Shown one piece after another: positions 8,365 to 15,612 of a DNA stretch of 64,000 nt. Each line of letters begins with the position of its first letter. Position 1 is the stretch's first letter. The DNA comes from Georgenia yuyongxinii (GTDB lineage: Bacteria; Actinomycetota; Actinomycetes; Actinomycetales; Actinomycetaceae). Where the stretch lies: the NCBI RefSeq assembly GCF_006352065.1, contig NZ_CP040915.1, positions 2,976,001 through 3,040,000 on the forward strand. Direction: 5' to 3'. The translations under genes and the position numbers were made by a program. Under the pieces are notes generated by a model. It saw only the letters and a program-made list of their open reading frames with translations. It searched no databases and was not told where the DNA came from.

Positions 8365-8723
8365 GCGTCGGCCGTGGCGTCGGTCCGGCCCGCGGCGGTC
8401 GCCGGGGCCGCGACGGACGCCCCGGCGGTCGCCGGGGCCGCGGGCTGCCAGGCGGCGACGAGGCGCTCGACCTCGGCGATCCGCTCCCCCACCGCCACGG
8501 CCTGCGCGGCGCTGTCGCCACCGGCACGTGCGCCGGCCAAACCGACCAGGAACGCGGTCAGGGGCGCACCGGGCCGGGTGGGGCCGTGCGCGACGTCGCT
8601 GATGAGCCGGAGCAGCGGCGTGGAGTTGGCGTCCATGACGGCCCGGTCCACCCCGAGCTCGGCGCACACGCCGTCGAGCCAGCGGTTCATCGTGGCCATC
8701 TTCTCGGTCTCGTCGCCCCTCAT
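8361..8723 (-). CDS. DUF6457-type small protein of the molybdenum cofactor operon
   Basis: A 120-residue protein from ATG 8723, coupled by ATGA overlaps to the gene on each side. Its first 85 residues form a helical domain with NRWLDGVCAELG, LLRLISDVAHG and LTAFLVGLAGAR, the pattern of DUF6457, a family repeatedly seen next to actinobacterial molybdopterin genes. The remaining tail is alanine-rich. Function is unknown; the position suggests a helper in cofactor synthesis or insertion. No cysteines or metal motif stand out. Confidence 0.7.
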   Translation of the reverse strand: MRGDETEKMATMNRWLDGVCAELGVDRAVMDANSTPLLRLISDVAHGPTRPGAPLTAFLVGLAGARAGGDSAAQAVAVGERIAEVERLVAAWQPAAPATAGASVAAPATAAGRTDATADA

Positions 8724-9040
8724 GCCTGCTCCACCACGACCTCGTTCATCCACTTCCACGCGGCGACCGTCGCCGGGAACCCCCGGGTGGTCAGGCCGAA
8801 CAGGATCACCTGCTCGATCTCGGCCTCGCTCGCCCCCGCAGCCAGCGCCTTGCGCACGTTGGAGCGCACCGCGCCGTCGGCCTGCGAGCCGATGGCGATG
8901 CCCAGCTTCACCAACCGGGTGGTCTTCTCGTCCAGCGGGCCGGCCGCATCGACCGCCCGGGCCAGGGCGTCCTGCTGGTCGGCGATGTCGGCGAACCGCT
9001 CGCGGAAGCTGACGTACACATCGGGCAGGTGCTCGGGCAT
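8720..9040 (-). CDS. Carboxymuconolactone-decarboxylase/AhpD-fold protein without CxxC
   Basis: A 106-residue all-helical protein from ATG 9040 with AAGGAG ahead. The segment LVKLGIAIGSQADGAVRSNVRKALAAGAS matches the CMD/AhpD fold, but the CxxC used by AhpD peroxidases is absent (GSQADGAV at that position), so disulfide chemistry is not possible. It is the first gene of the operon CMD-DUF6457-moaE, joined by ATGA overlaps. A role in molybdenum cofactor or reductase function is suggested only by context. Motif quoted in parts: LVKLGIAIGSQADGAV, then RSNVRKALAAGAS. Confidence 0.75.
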   Translation of the reverse strand: MPEHLPDVYVSFRERFADIADQQDALARAVDAAGPLDEKTTRLVKLGIAIGSQADGAVRSNVRKALAAGASEAEIEQVILFGLTTRGFPATVAAWKWMNEVVVEQA

Positions 9041-9321
9041 GGGTGCTCCTTCACAGAACGGATCTGGCCTGTTGCCGGGCGGGCCCCATGGTCCCACAGG
9101 GCGCCCCTCCCATTCTGGCCCCCTCACGGCCGCAGGGGCTGGGGCCAACGACCCGGGACACCGGGCGCCGGGCCCGGACGCGACCGAAGGACGCTCCCCC
9201 CGGTGCGACGTCCGTCACCGGCGGTGGGGCGGCTCGTGGGGCGAAGGGCCCACGACCGGCGGTGATCGGCAGCGGAAGATAGGTGGATCAAAGACCCCGA
9301 CCAGCATGAAGGAGGAACGCC
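9041..9321. promoter_or_regulatory. Divergent promoter region between CMD operon and torD
   Basis: This 281-base gap holds the start signals for both operons. AGGAGG at 9312-9316 serves torD and AAGGAG serves the CMD gene. The middle is very G/C-rich with several short GGGCCC-like dyads. No operator could be identified. Confidence 0.4.
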
Positions 9322-10035
9322 ATGTCGGCCACGACGACGCCACCTCAGACCACGGCCACCCCGTCAGCCGCAGACCGTGCCTCCGCCGTGCTGACGGACC
9401 GCCAGGCGCTGCCCGCACACCTGGACGCGTTCGCCGGGGCGTTCACCGCCCTGGCCCAGCTGCTCCGGTCCGCTCCGGACGAGCAGGTGCTGGCCGGGCT
9501 GCGCGACCCCCAGCTGCTGGCCGAATGGCCCATCGAGGACGTCGACTGCCAGCGCGGGACGGCACTCCTGGCCGAGTCAGTGGGGGCGCGCGAGGACGTC
9601 GGGCGGATCCGTCGTGACTACAACCGGCTGTTCTTCGGCCCCGAGAAGATGAAGGCCCCGCCCTACGAGTCGGTGCACCGTTCGGACGAGCACCTGCTCT
9701 TCGAGCGCGAGACCATGCAGGTCCGTGCGGCCTACGCCACGTTCGGCCTGGCCGCGCCGCGGCTGAACCGCGAGCCCGACGACCACATCGCGCTCGAGCT
9801 GGAGTTCGTCGGCACCCTGTGCGTGCGCGGCCTGGACGCCCTCGAGACCGGGGACGAGGCCGAGCTCGCCCTCGTGGTCCGCGGCATCTGCGCGTTCCTG
9901 GACGAGCACCTCCTCGCCTGGGCGCCCCGCTGCCTGACCCAGGCCGCCAACGCCTCGACCACGTTCTTCTACCAGGGCGTCGCGGCGCTCGGGCTCGGAA
10001 CGCTCACCCGCGCCCGGGCCGTCTTCCTGCCATGA
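9322..10035 (+). CDS. TorD/DmsD-family molybdoenzyme maturation chaperone
   Basis: A 237-residue helical cytoplasmic protein. The family motifs PPYESVHRSDEHLLF, EPDDHIALELEFVGTLC and the helix following it are present. TorD/DmsD proteins bind the twin-arginine leader of an apo-molybdoenzyme and hold it until the cofactor is inserted, here presumably the DmsA-like subunit encoded at 3738. An N-terminal tail of about 25 Ala/Thr/Pro-rich residues is extra. Its stop overlaps the next start (ATGA), tying it to the ferredoxin gene. Choice of symbol is left open because DmsD and TorD subfamilies cannot be told apart by eye. Confidence 0.9.
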   Translation: MSATTTPPQTTATPSAADRASAVLTDRQALPAHLDAFAGAFTALAQLLRSAPDEQVLAGLRDPQLLAEWPIEDVDCQRGTALLAESVGAREDVGRIRRDYNRLFFGPEKMKAPPYESVHRSDEHLLFERETMQVRAAYATFGLAAPRLNREPDDHIALELEFVGTLCVRGLDALETGDEAELALVVRGICAFLDEHLLAWAPRCLTQAANASTTFFYQGVAALGLGTLTRARAVFLP

Positions 10036-10967
10036 GCCCCGCCGCGGGCCTGCGTGGCGTCCAGGGCTGGCTGCGCCACCTCGACGACGTCGACCTCGAG
10101 CTGGCGTGCACCGAGCATCCGGCGCCCGAGGCCGGGCCCGCGGGCCGCTCGGTGGTGCGCCTGACCACGTGCGCCGCCGCGGTGCCCGTGCACGAGCTCG
10201 TCGAGCTGCTGCTCCTGGGCGCGGACCGCGTGCGGGTGCGGCTGGACGGCTGCGGCGACGCCGACGGCGCCCGGGCCCACCTGGCGCCCGTGCTCGGCGT
10301 GCTGGCCGCGGCCGGCGTGGACCGGCTGTCGGTGAGCGAAGCCGCCGCGGCAGAGCCGGCGACCGGCAGCCCCGGACTCCGTCGCCTGCGGCACCCGCGC
10401 GGGCTCCGCCGGCGTCCAGTCCTGGACGCCGGCCACATGCCTCTGCCGCGCCGGCAGGTGCTGGGCCTGCCCGGGCGGCCCGGCCGCGACCTGCCCGGCG
10501 AGCACCTCGATCCTCAGGAGCGCCTGGTGGCGGCGGTACGGGCCCTCGTGCCCGACGGCGCCGCCGGGCTCGACACCCTCGCCTCCCCCGCGCCGCGGCT
10601 CGCGGCCCAGGGCTGCACCGCGTGCGGCGTGTGCGTGCAGGCGTGCCCCGCTGACGTTCTGCGGCTGCGGCACGCCGGCGGCGTGACCACGCTGCTGCAC
10701 GAGCCCGCCGGGTGCGACGGCTGCGGGGACTGCGTGGCGATGTGCCCGCAGGACGTGCTCACCCAGGTCGGGACCTGGCCCTGGGCGGACGTCCTGGCCG
10801 GGCCCACCGCGGCCGTGACCACCCTCATGACGGCGCGGTGCGAGCGGTGCCGCACCCGGTTCCCCACCACGAGCGGGGACCGGCTGTGCCCGGTGTGCCG
10901 GTACCGGCGGGCGAACCCGTTCGGGTCCTCCATGCCGCCGGGGGTGCTCGCAGGCGCGGGCCGGTAG
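10032..10967 (+). CDS. Dicluster 4Fe-4S ferredoxin-like protein with C-terminal zinc-ribbon
   Basis: A 311-residue protein. The N-terminal 100 residues (VRLTTCAAAVPVHELVELLL ... VRVRLDGC) resemble loosely the MvhD/hydrogenase-delta type domain. Residues around 195-240 carry two cluster motifs, CTACGVCVQACP and CDGCGDCVAMCP. The tail has CERC and CPVC pairs spaced as a zinc ribbon, ending RANPFGSSMPPG. It is translationally coupled to torD, so it probably supplies electrons to, or helps mature, the molybdenum reductase. No signal peptide or membrane segment is seen. The exact role is unknown. Confidence 0.8.
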   Translation: MSPAAGLRGVQGWLRHLDDVDLELACTEHPAPEAGPAGRSVVRLTTCAAAVPVHELVELLLLGADRVRVRLDGCGDADGARAHLAPVLGVLAAAGVDRLSVSEAAAAEPATGSPGLRRLRHPRGLRRRPVLDAGHMPLPRRQVLGLPGRPGRDLPGEHLDPQERLVAAVRALVPDGAAGLDTLASPAPRLAAQGCTACGVCVQACPADVLRLRHAGGVTTLLHEPAGCDGCGDCVAMCPQDVLTQVGTWPWADVLAGPTAAVTTLMTARCERCRTRFPTTSGDRLCPVCRYRRANPFGSSMPPGVLAGAGR

Positions 10968-11008
10968 GACGGATCCGCGGCCGGCCGCTCGGACGCCCGC
11001 GCCCGCCG

Positions 11009-11054
11009 CTACCGGCCGTTGTCCCCCAGCCACTACCGGCCGTTGTCCCCCAGC
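11009..11054. repeat. Tandem 24-bp duplication at the 3' end of the next gene
   Basis: The 22-base word beginning CTACCGGCCGTTGTCCCCCA occurs at 11009-11030 and again at 11033-11054. On the minus strand each copy encodes the last residues and stop of the following gene, so the gene end has been duplicated. Confidence 0.85.
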
Positions 11055-11656
11055 ACGGCGCGCTGGTAGTCCTTGCCGCTCTCCACGGACAACCATGCCA
11101 GCACGAGCCGGCCGAGGGTCTGCCACACCTTGACCTGGGCCTCCCGCGCGAGCCGGGACCCAAGCTCGGGCAGCACCGGCACGAGCTCGGCGTCGATGAC
11201 CTCGCGCTCACGGACCCGCAGCGCCTTGCCCTTGGCCATGTCCCCCGCGCCCCAGGCCGCCGCCTCCTGCCGGCACAGGTCGGCCACCTCACGCACGTAA
11301 GCGACGACGTCGAGCGCGGGCGCCACGATGGCCGCGTGGTCGCGGCCCAGGGACGCGGCGTCGGCGGCGGGCTGCCGGCGCCCGGCCCCGCGGGCGAAGG
11401 CGTCCAGGGTGATCAGGTCGGCCCAGAACATGCCCGCGTCGTCACCGAGCCAGCGGGCGCCGGCCCGCCAGGCCGCGGAGGGGCCGCCGTCGCGCAGGGC
11501 GGTGATCGCCGCCTCGTCCATCGTGAGCACCTGGCCGACGGCGGCCCACGCCTCGGCGCGGTCACCGGCGGCCTGCGCGACCTGCCGGGCGAAGGCGCCG
11601 ACGGTCTCGTCGGCCGGGGCCGGGGCGGGCTCCCAGTCACCGAGCCGGCCGGTCAC
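11033..11656 (-). CDS. Uncharacterised actinobacterial protein, 207 residues
   Basis: I do not recognise this protein. It starts at GTG 11656, with GGGAGG ahead and a four-base overlap with the DUF4097 gene. It appears soluble and mainly helical, with tryptophan-rich patches (GDWEPAPAP, AAWRAGARWLG, MFWADL) and a charged segment KGKALRVREREVIDAELVPV. No catalytic or metal motif stands out. The end GDNGR-stop is duplicated downstream in a 24-bp tandem repeat. The coupling suggests joint function with the DUF4097 protein. Confidence 0.7.
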   Translation of the reverse strand: MTGRLGDWEPAPAPADETVGAFARQVAQAAGDRAEAWAAVGQVLTMDEAAITALRDGGPSAAWRAGARWLGDDAGMFWADLITLDAFARGAGRRQPAADAASLGRDHAAIVAPALDVVAYVREVADLCRQEAAAWGAGDMAKGKALRVREREVIDAELVPVLPELGSRLAREAQVKVWQTLGRLVLAWLSVESGKDYQRAVLGDNGR

Positions 11657-12489
11657 GGGCGGTCCTCCCCGGCCGTGGGGGCACCCGGGGCGAGGACGGA
11701 CGTGCGGGCGACCGAGAGGGCGCCGGAGACGGACTTGGCGGTGAGGAAGCAGACGTCCTGGCCGCGCCGGTCCTCGAAAGTGGCGGCGGCCAGGCCGGAC
11801 GCGCGCCGGTCGACGCCGTCGACCGTGACCGCGCCGGAGACGGTGCGCGCGGTCATCGACAGCCCGCTGCCGGTGGGCAGGTCCACGCGCATGGCCCCGG
11901 AGACGGTGGCGAGATCGACCATCGAGGTCGCCGCGGAGGTGGCCACCGCGACGGCGCCGGTGACCGTGGAGACCTCCACCCGCGCCAGCAGGCCGGAGAG
12001 CGTGGTGCGCCCTGCGGCGGTGCTGACCCGGACGGGGCCGTCGTGCTCGAGCACCTCGACGGTCCCGGACGCGGACCGCACGGCCACGGCCCCACGGCAC
12101 CCGGTGGCCCGGAGCAGCGCGGAGGCGGTGGCGAGGGTGACGTCCTCGGTGACGCCCTGGACGACGGCGTCCGCGGTCGCCGTCGCGACCGTCACCACGG
12201 TGGCGGCCGGGACGAGCACGCGCAGGCGGGCGGTGTCGCCGGAGCGGAACGAGCGCAGCCGCTTGACCCAGCCGTCCCAGCCGAGGAACGGGTAGCCGAT
12301 GGTGAGCCGCCCGTCCTCGACCTCGAGCTCGAGCGGGTTGCCGGTCACCTTCTCCACGACGACGTGCACGTGCGGGGCGTCGTGGCGCTCGACGCTGACC
12401 CGGCCGGCGACGAGCTGCACCCGCAGCGCGCTGACCTGCTCGACGTCGTGGGCGGAGGGTCCGGGGACGATCCAGGAACGGGTAGCCAT
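11653..12489 (-). CDS. DUF4097-family beta-strand repeat protein
   Basis: A 278-residue protein made of repeated short strands with the recurring pattern VSGAxxV / TVSGAVTV / SVSGALSV, typical of DUF4097 adhesin-like beta-solenoids. The first 90 residues (VEQVSALRVQLVAGRVSVER and so on) form the opening strands. There is no signal peptide or membrane helix. Such genes often sit beside PadR or membrane regulators in actinobacteria, but none is here. Its start at 12489 is 10 bases after the stop of the upstream oxidoreductase. Function is unknown. Confidence 0.85.
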   Translation of the reverse strand: MATRSWIVPGPSAHDVEQVSALRVQLVAGRVSVERHDAPHVHVVVEKVTGNPLELEVEDGRLTIGYPFLGWDGWVKRLRSFRSGDTARLRVLVPAATVVTVATATADAVVQGVTEDVTLATASALLRATGCRGAVAVRSASGTVEVLEHDGPVRVSTAAGRTTLSGLLARVEVSTVTGAVAVATSAATSMVDLATVSGAMRVDLPTGSGLSMTARTVSGAVTVDGVDRRASGLAAATFEDRRGQDVCFLTAKSVSGALSVARTSVLAPGAPTAGEDRP

Positions 12490-12496
12490 GGGCCCG

Positions 12497-12502
12497 ACCC
12501 TA
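12497..12502 (-). promoter_or_regulatory. -10-like TAGGGT before the DUF4097 gene
   Basis: TAGGGT on the minus strand lies 7 nt before ATG 12489 and includes the TAG stop of the upstream gene. No Shine-Dalgarno is visible, so a leaderless transcript is possible in addition to read-through. Confidence 0.35.
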
Positions 12503-13474
12503 CGCGCCGGGCTGGACCACGAGCTTGCCGAACATGTCTCCGGCGGCGAGCCTGGCCAGCGCGTCACCGACCGCGTCCAGGGGCACGACGTCGTCGACGA
12601 CGGGCCGCGCGCCGGTGGCCAGGAGCATGCCCTGCAGGTCCTCGAGCTGGGCGCGGGTGCCCATGGTGGTGCCGATCACCCGCAGGGACCGGAAGAAGAT
12701 TCGGTTCAGCTCCGCCGGGGGCATGGCGCCCGACGTGGCACCGGCCAGCGCGACCGTGCCGCCCGGTCGCAGGGCCTTGAGCGAGTGCGACCAGGTGGCC
12801 GCGCCGACCGTCTCGATGACGGCGTCGACCTGCTCAGGCAGCCGCGCGCCGGTCTCGAAGGCGTCGTGGGCGCCGATGTCGGCGGCGAGGGCGCGGCGGG
12901 CCGCGCTGCGGGAGGTCACCCACACCCGCAGCCCCGCGGCCCGGCCGAGCACGATCGCGGCCGTGGCCACGCCCCCGCCGGCGCCCTGCACGAGCACGGT
13001 GTGCCCCGGCCGCAGAGCGGCCGCGTCGAAAAGCATCCGGTAGGCGGTCAGGTAGGCCGTGGGCAGGGACGCCGCCTCGGTCCAGCTCAGGGCGGGGTCC
13101 TTGGGCACCACGTTGCGGGCGGGGACCCAGACGTGCTCGGCGAGGGTGCCCGGGTGCAGCTCGGACAGCAGGGTCCGGCGGGGGTCGAGGGTCTCCTCGC
13201 CCTGCCAGGCGGGGCTGGGCACCACGGAGTGCACGATGACCTCGGTGCCGTCGTCGAGAACACCGGCGGCGTCGGTGCCCAGGATCATGGGTAGCCGGTC
13301 CGCCGGCAGGCCGACCCCGCGCAGGGAGAACAGGTCGTGCTGGTTCAGGGCCGCGGCCCGCACGGTCACCCGCACCCAGCCCGGCAGCGGTGGGCCGGCG
13401 TCCGGCAGATCTCCCACGCGCAGGCCGCGCAGCGGCTCCTCGGGATCCTGGCTCTCGACGTAGGCGCACCTCAT
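12500..13474 (-). CDS. Zinc-independent MDR-family NAD(P)-dependent oxidoreductase
   Basis: A 324-residue medium-chain dehydrogenase/reductase. The GroES-like part has AALNQHDLFSLRG and ILGTDAAGVLDDG; the Rossmann part has the nucleotide loop VLVQGAGGGVATAAIVLGRA. Catalytic-zinc cysteines and histidines of true alcohol dehydrogenases are missing, which suits quinone-reductase-like members acting on enones or quinones with NADPH. It starts at ATG 13474 with TAGGGT 7 nt upstream and no clear ribosome site. It precedes the DUF4097 gene on the same strand. Substrate unknown. Confidence 0.85.
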   Translation of the reverse strand: MRCAYVESQDPEEPLRGLRVGDLPDAGPPLPGWVRVTVRAAALNQHDLFSLRGVGLPADRLPMILGTDAAGVLDDGTEVIVHSVVPSPAWQGEETLDPRRTLLSELHPGTLAEHVWVPARNVVPKDPALSWTEAASLPTAYLTAYRMLFDAAALRPGHTVLVQGAGGGVATAAIVLGRAAGLRVWVTSRSAARRALAADIGAHDAFETGARLPEQVDAVIETVGAATWSHSLKALRPGGTVALAGATSGAMPPAELNRIFFRSLRVIGTTMGTRAQLEDLQGMLLATGARPVVDDVVPLDAVGDALARLAAGDMFGKLVVQPGA

Positions 13475-13481
13475 GGGGGTC

Positions 13482-13487
13482 ACCCTA
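13482..13487 (-). promoter_or_regulatory. -10-like TAGGGT, probable leaderless start of the oxidoreductase
   Basis: The hexamer lies 7 nt before ATG 13474 on the minus strand; no Shine-Dalgarno is seen. Inferred from the recurring spacing in this window. Confidence 0.4.
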
Positions 13488-13575
13488 GGCGGCCCTCCGG
13501 AGGCCCCGTGGGGTGATGGTCCCGCACCATGGGCCTCGGCCTGTGGGCAGCCCGCCTGGGCGCCGGGCATGCGAA

Positions 13576-13599
13576 AGGGCCGGCCAGATGGCCGGCCCT
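13576..13599. terminator. Terminator hairpin after bL37
   Basis: AGGGCCGGCCA and TGGCCGGCCCT form a perfect 11-bp stem (13576-13586 with 13589-13599) with a GA centre. It is 32 bases beyond the bL37 stop on the minus strand; the flank on that strand reads TTCGC. Confidence 0.75.
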
Positions 13600-13630
13600 C
13601 TTGCGGCGCGGAACCGTTTCCGCGCCTCGC

Positions 13631-13705
13631 TCAGGCGTTGGGACGCTTGCCGTGGTTGGCGGCGCTGCCCTTGCGGGAACGACGCTTGCGACCGCGCTTG
13701 CTCAT
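13631..13705 (-). CDS. Ribosomal protein bL37 (24 residues)
   Basis: A 24-residue, extremely basic protein with the sequence type SKRGRKRRSRKGSAANHGKR followed by PNA. This matches bL37, the small actinobacterial large-subunit protein found in mycobacterial ribosome structures, which shares the ANHGKRP end. The start ATG at 13705 has AGGAG 8 nt upstream, and a hairpin terminator follows. It is too short for ordinary gene finders. It lies downstream of rsrA on the same strand. Confidence 0.9.
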   Translation of the reverse strand: MSKRGRKRRSRKGSAANHGKRPNA

Positions 13706-13836
13706 GACGATTCTCCTGGGTTCGATGACACGTCCGCCGTCCGGCGGGTGAATTCTCGCCGTCCATGGTCCCACACTCGTGGGCCGGGCTCCTACCGCGA
13801 GGCTGTTGGCAGCGGGCGCCGGTCGAGCACGCGGCG

Positions 13837-14163
13837 TCAGTCGACGGCGCGGACACCGGTGACGCGCAGGACCGCCAGCTGGGACTCGACCCGCAGCCGC
13901 AGGGAGGACGGCGCCTTCTCCGCACAGGAGCGGCGCACCATCTCGCGGATGTGCTCCTCGGCGTCGGTCGCCTGGTGGCAGGTGGGGCACTCGGCGGCGT
14001 GCTGCCGGAACCGGGTGCACGTGTCCTCGTCGAGCTCGGAGTCGAGGAACTCCATGAGGTTCTCCAGGAGCTCCTCGCACGAACAGGCGCGGGTGCGGCC
14101 ACCTGTGAGGGCCAGCAGTGCGCGTTCTGCCCGGTCGACGAGGTCGGGGGTCTCCTCGCTCAT
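13837..14163 (-). CDS. rsrA: Mycothiol-system anti-sigma factor RsrA (ZAS family)
   Basis: A 108-residue zinc anti-sigma factor. The redox switch HAAECPTC gives the HxxxCxxC zinc site at about residues 54-61, and [11 protein letters not shown] near residue 27 supplies further cysteines. Under thiol oxidation a disulfide forms, zinc leaves and SigR is released. The start overlaps the sigR stop by four bases (ATGA), keeping the two proteins in step. The length and motif agree with RsrA of Streptomyces and RshA of mycobacteria. Confidence 0.95.
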   Translation of the reverse strand: MSEETPDLVDRAERALLALTGGRTRACSCEELLENLMEFLDSELDEDTCTRFRQHAAECPTCHQATDAEEHIREMVRRSCAEKAPSSLRLRVESQLAVLRVTGVRAVD

Positions 14164-14780
14164 GCTTTCGCCTCCGTCCGGATCCCCATGGCACGCGCGT
14201 GGTCGACGAGCAGCTCGCGGAGCTGCCGCCGTCCGCGGTGCAGACGGGACATCACGGTCCCGATCGGTGTGCCCATGATCTCGGCGATCTCCTTGTACGC
14301 GAAGCCCTCGACGTCGGCGAGGTACACCGCGAGCCGGAAATCCTCCTGAAGCTGGTTCAGCGCGTCCTTGATCTCGCTGTCCGGCAGCCGGTCCAGCGCC
14401 TCGGTCTCGGCCGAGCGCAGCCCGGTCGAGGTGTGCGAGGCGGCCCGGTGGATCTGCCAGTCCTCCACCTGCTCCGCGTCGGACTGCAGCGGCTGGCGCT
14501 GCTTCTTGCGGTAGGTGTTGATGAAGGTGTTGGTCAGGATCCGGTAGAGCCAGGCCTTGAGGTTGGTGCCCGGGCGGTACTGGTGGAACGCGGCAAACGC
14601 CTTGGCGAAGGTCTCCTGCACCAGGTCCTCGGCGTCGGTCGGGTTGCGCGTCATGCGCATCGCCGCCCCGTAGAGCTGGTCGAGGAAAGGCATGGCGTCG
14701 CGTTCGAAGCGGGCCGACCGCTCGGCGTCGGACTCACCGTCGGGGGCGCGATCGAGGTCGGCTTTGTGGCTCTCGGTCAT
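14160..14780 (-). CDS. sigR: ECF sigma factor SigR/SigH, thiol-oxidative-stress
   Basis: A 206-residue group IV sigma factor from ATG 14780. Region 2 contains [20 protein letters not shown] and [17 protein letters not shown]; region 4 contains [20 protein letters not shown] and [18 protein letters not shown]. It directs genes for thiol redox and proteostasis. An in-frame ATG at 14894 would add 38 residues and sits 9 nt after a SigR-type promoter, so a longer isoform like the sigma-R' of Streptomyces is plausible. TACGCT at 14789-14794 is placed for a second promoter giving the short form. Confidence 0.95.
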   Translation of the reverse strand: MTESHKADLDRAPDGESDAERSARFERDAMPFLDQLYGAAMRMTRNPTDAEDLVQETFAKAFAAFHQYRPGTNLKAWLYRILTNTFINTYRKKQRQPLQSDAEQVEDWQIHRAASHTSTGLRSAETEALDRLPDSEIKDALNQLQEDFRLAVYLADVEGFAYKEIAEIMGTPIGTVMSRLHRGRRQLRELLVDHARAMGIRTEAKA

Positions 14781-14903
14781 CACCCACGAGCGTATCCCGC
14801 GCTCGGAGAAGCCGACCCCCGGTGAGCCCCACGCGGGGCTGGCCTGGGGAAGGCCGACGGCGGCGCGCGGCACCTCGAGGACAAGACTGTTCATGCCCGA
14901 TAC

Positions 14904-14929
14904 AACTGGCATCGGTCCGGCTTCATTCC
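14904..14929 (-). promoter_or_regulatory. SigR-dependent promoter of sigR (GGAAT-N18-GTT)
   Basis: On the minus strand GGAAT (14929-14925) is followed by exactly 18 bases and GTT (14906-14904). This is the published SigR/SigH consensus and predicts autoregulation. The in-frame ATG at 14894 begins 9 nt after GTT, so a transcript from here could start at or very near that codon. Confidence 0.85.
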
Positions 14930-15062
14930 ATCCCTCGGACGCACACTCGCATGCTCTTCGGCCGTGCCGCGACGGATCGACGACTGGGTCGAGGCAAAAC
15001 GTCACAGCCTTTCCACGCCCAACCGGGTCGCCTCACCGGGCCGGTTGCGGTAGCAATGTGAC

Positions 15063-15560
15063 ATGACTCTCGTGAGCCCCCTCGCCCGTCCTCTGCTCGC
15101 CGCCACGTTCGTCGCCGACGGGGTCGACGCGGTGCTCCACCCGGACGCCCACACCGAGAAGTTCCATCGCATCAAGCCCGCGCTGGACAAGGCCGGAGTA
15201 CCGGCCGCCCTGACCGCCGACCCCCGGATGCTGGCCCGCGTCTCCGGCGCGGTGAGCGCCGTCTGCGGCCTGATGCTGGCCACCGGACGCAAGCCCCGGA
15301 CGGCCGCGATGACGTTGGCGGTGCTCAACATCCCGGTGACGGTGCTGAACAACCCCGTGTGGGACGCCCCCGACGCCCGGCAGCGCAAGCACTACGTCGC
15401 CGGGCTGCTGCGCGGGCTGAGCATCGGTGGCGGGCTGCTCTACGCGGCCGCCTACCGCGGCGGCAAGCCCTCGTGGAGCTGGCGGATGGAGAACGCGCGT
15501 GAGCACCGCGCCCAGGTGCGTGCGGCGACCGAGGCCGTGAAGGAGCGGTACAAGGCCTGA
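15063..15560 (+). CDS. DoxX-family membrane protein
   Basis: A 165-residue protein with about four hydrophobic segments. The opening SPLARPLLAATFVADGVDAV and VLNIPVTVLNNPVW are typical of DoxX-like proteins; the basic tail (RMENAREHRAQVRAATEAVK) is cytoplasmic. DoxX members are linked to thiol and oxidative-stress complexes in mycobacteria, which fits a place divergent from sigR, but no SigR promoter faces this gene. TAGCAAT at 15051-15057 may be its -10 element. Start at ATG 15063, five nt later. Confidence 0.85.
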   Translation: MTLVSPLARPLLAATFVADGVDAVLHPDAHTEKFHRIKPALDKAGVPAALTADPRMLARVSGAVSAVCGLMLATGRKPRTAAMTLAVLNIPVTVLNNPVWDAPDARQRKHYVAGLLRGLSIGGGLLYAAAYRGGKPSWSWRMENAREHRAQVRAATEAVKERYKA

Positions 15561-15599
15561 CGTGCTGGGCGCTGCCGGCACCGCGTCACCGGGGGCCAC

Positions 15600-15605
15600 T
15601 AACCT
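15600..15605 (+). promoter_or_regulatory. -10-like TAACCT of aroA, probable leaderless start
   Basis: TAACCT ends 7 nt before ATG 15613, and no ribosome-binding sequence is seen between them. Confidence 0.45.
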
Positions 15606-15612
15606 CGCAAGC

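Noticed and set aside
14781-15005. SigR start at 15005
   Set aside because: The codons upstream of 14894 lie before the SigR promoter, so the mRNA from it could not encode them.
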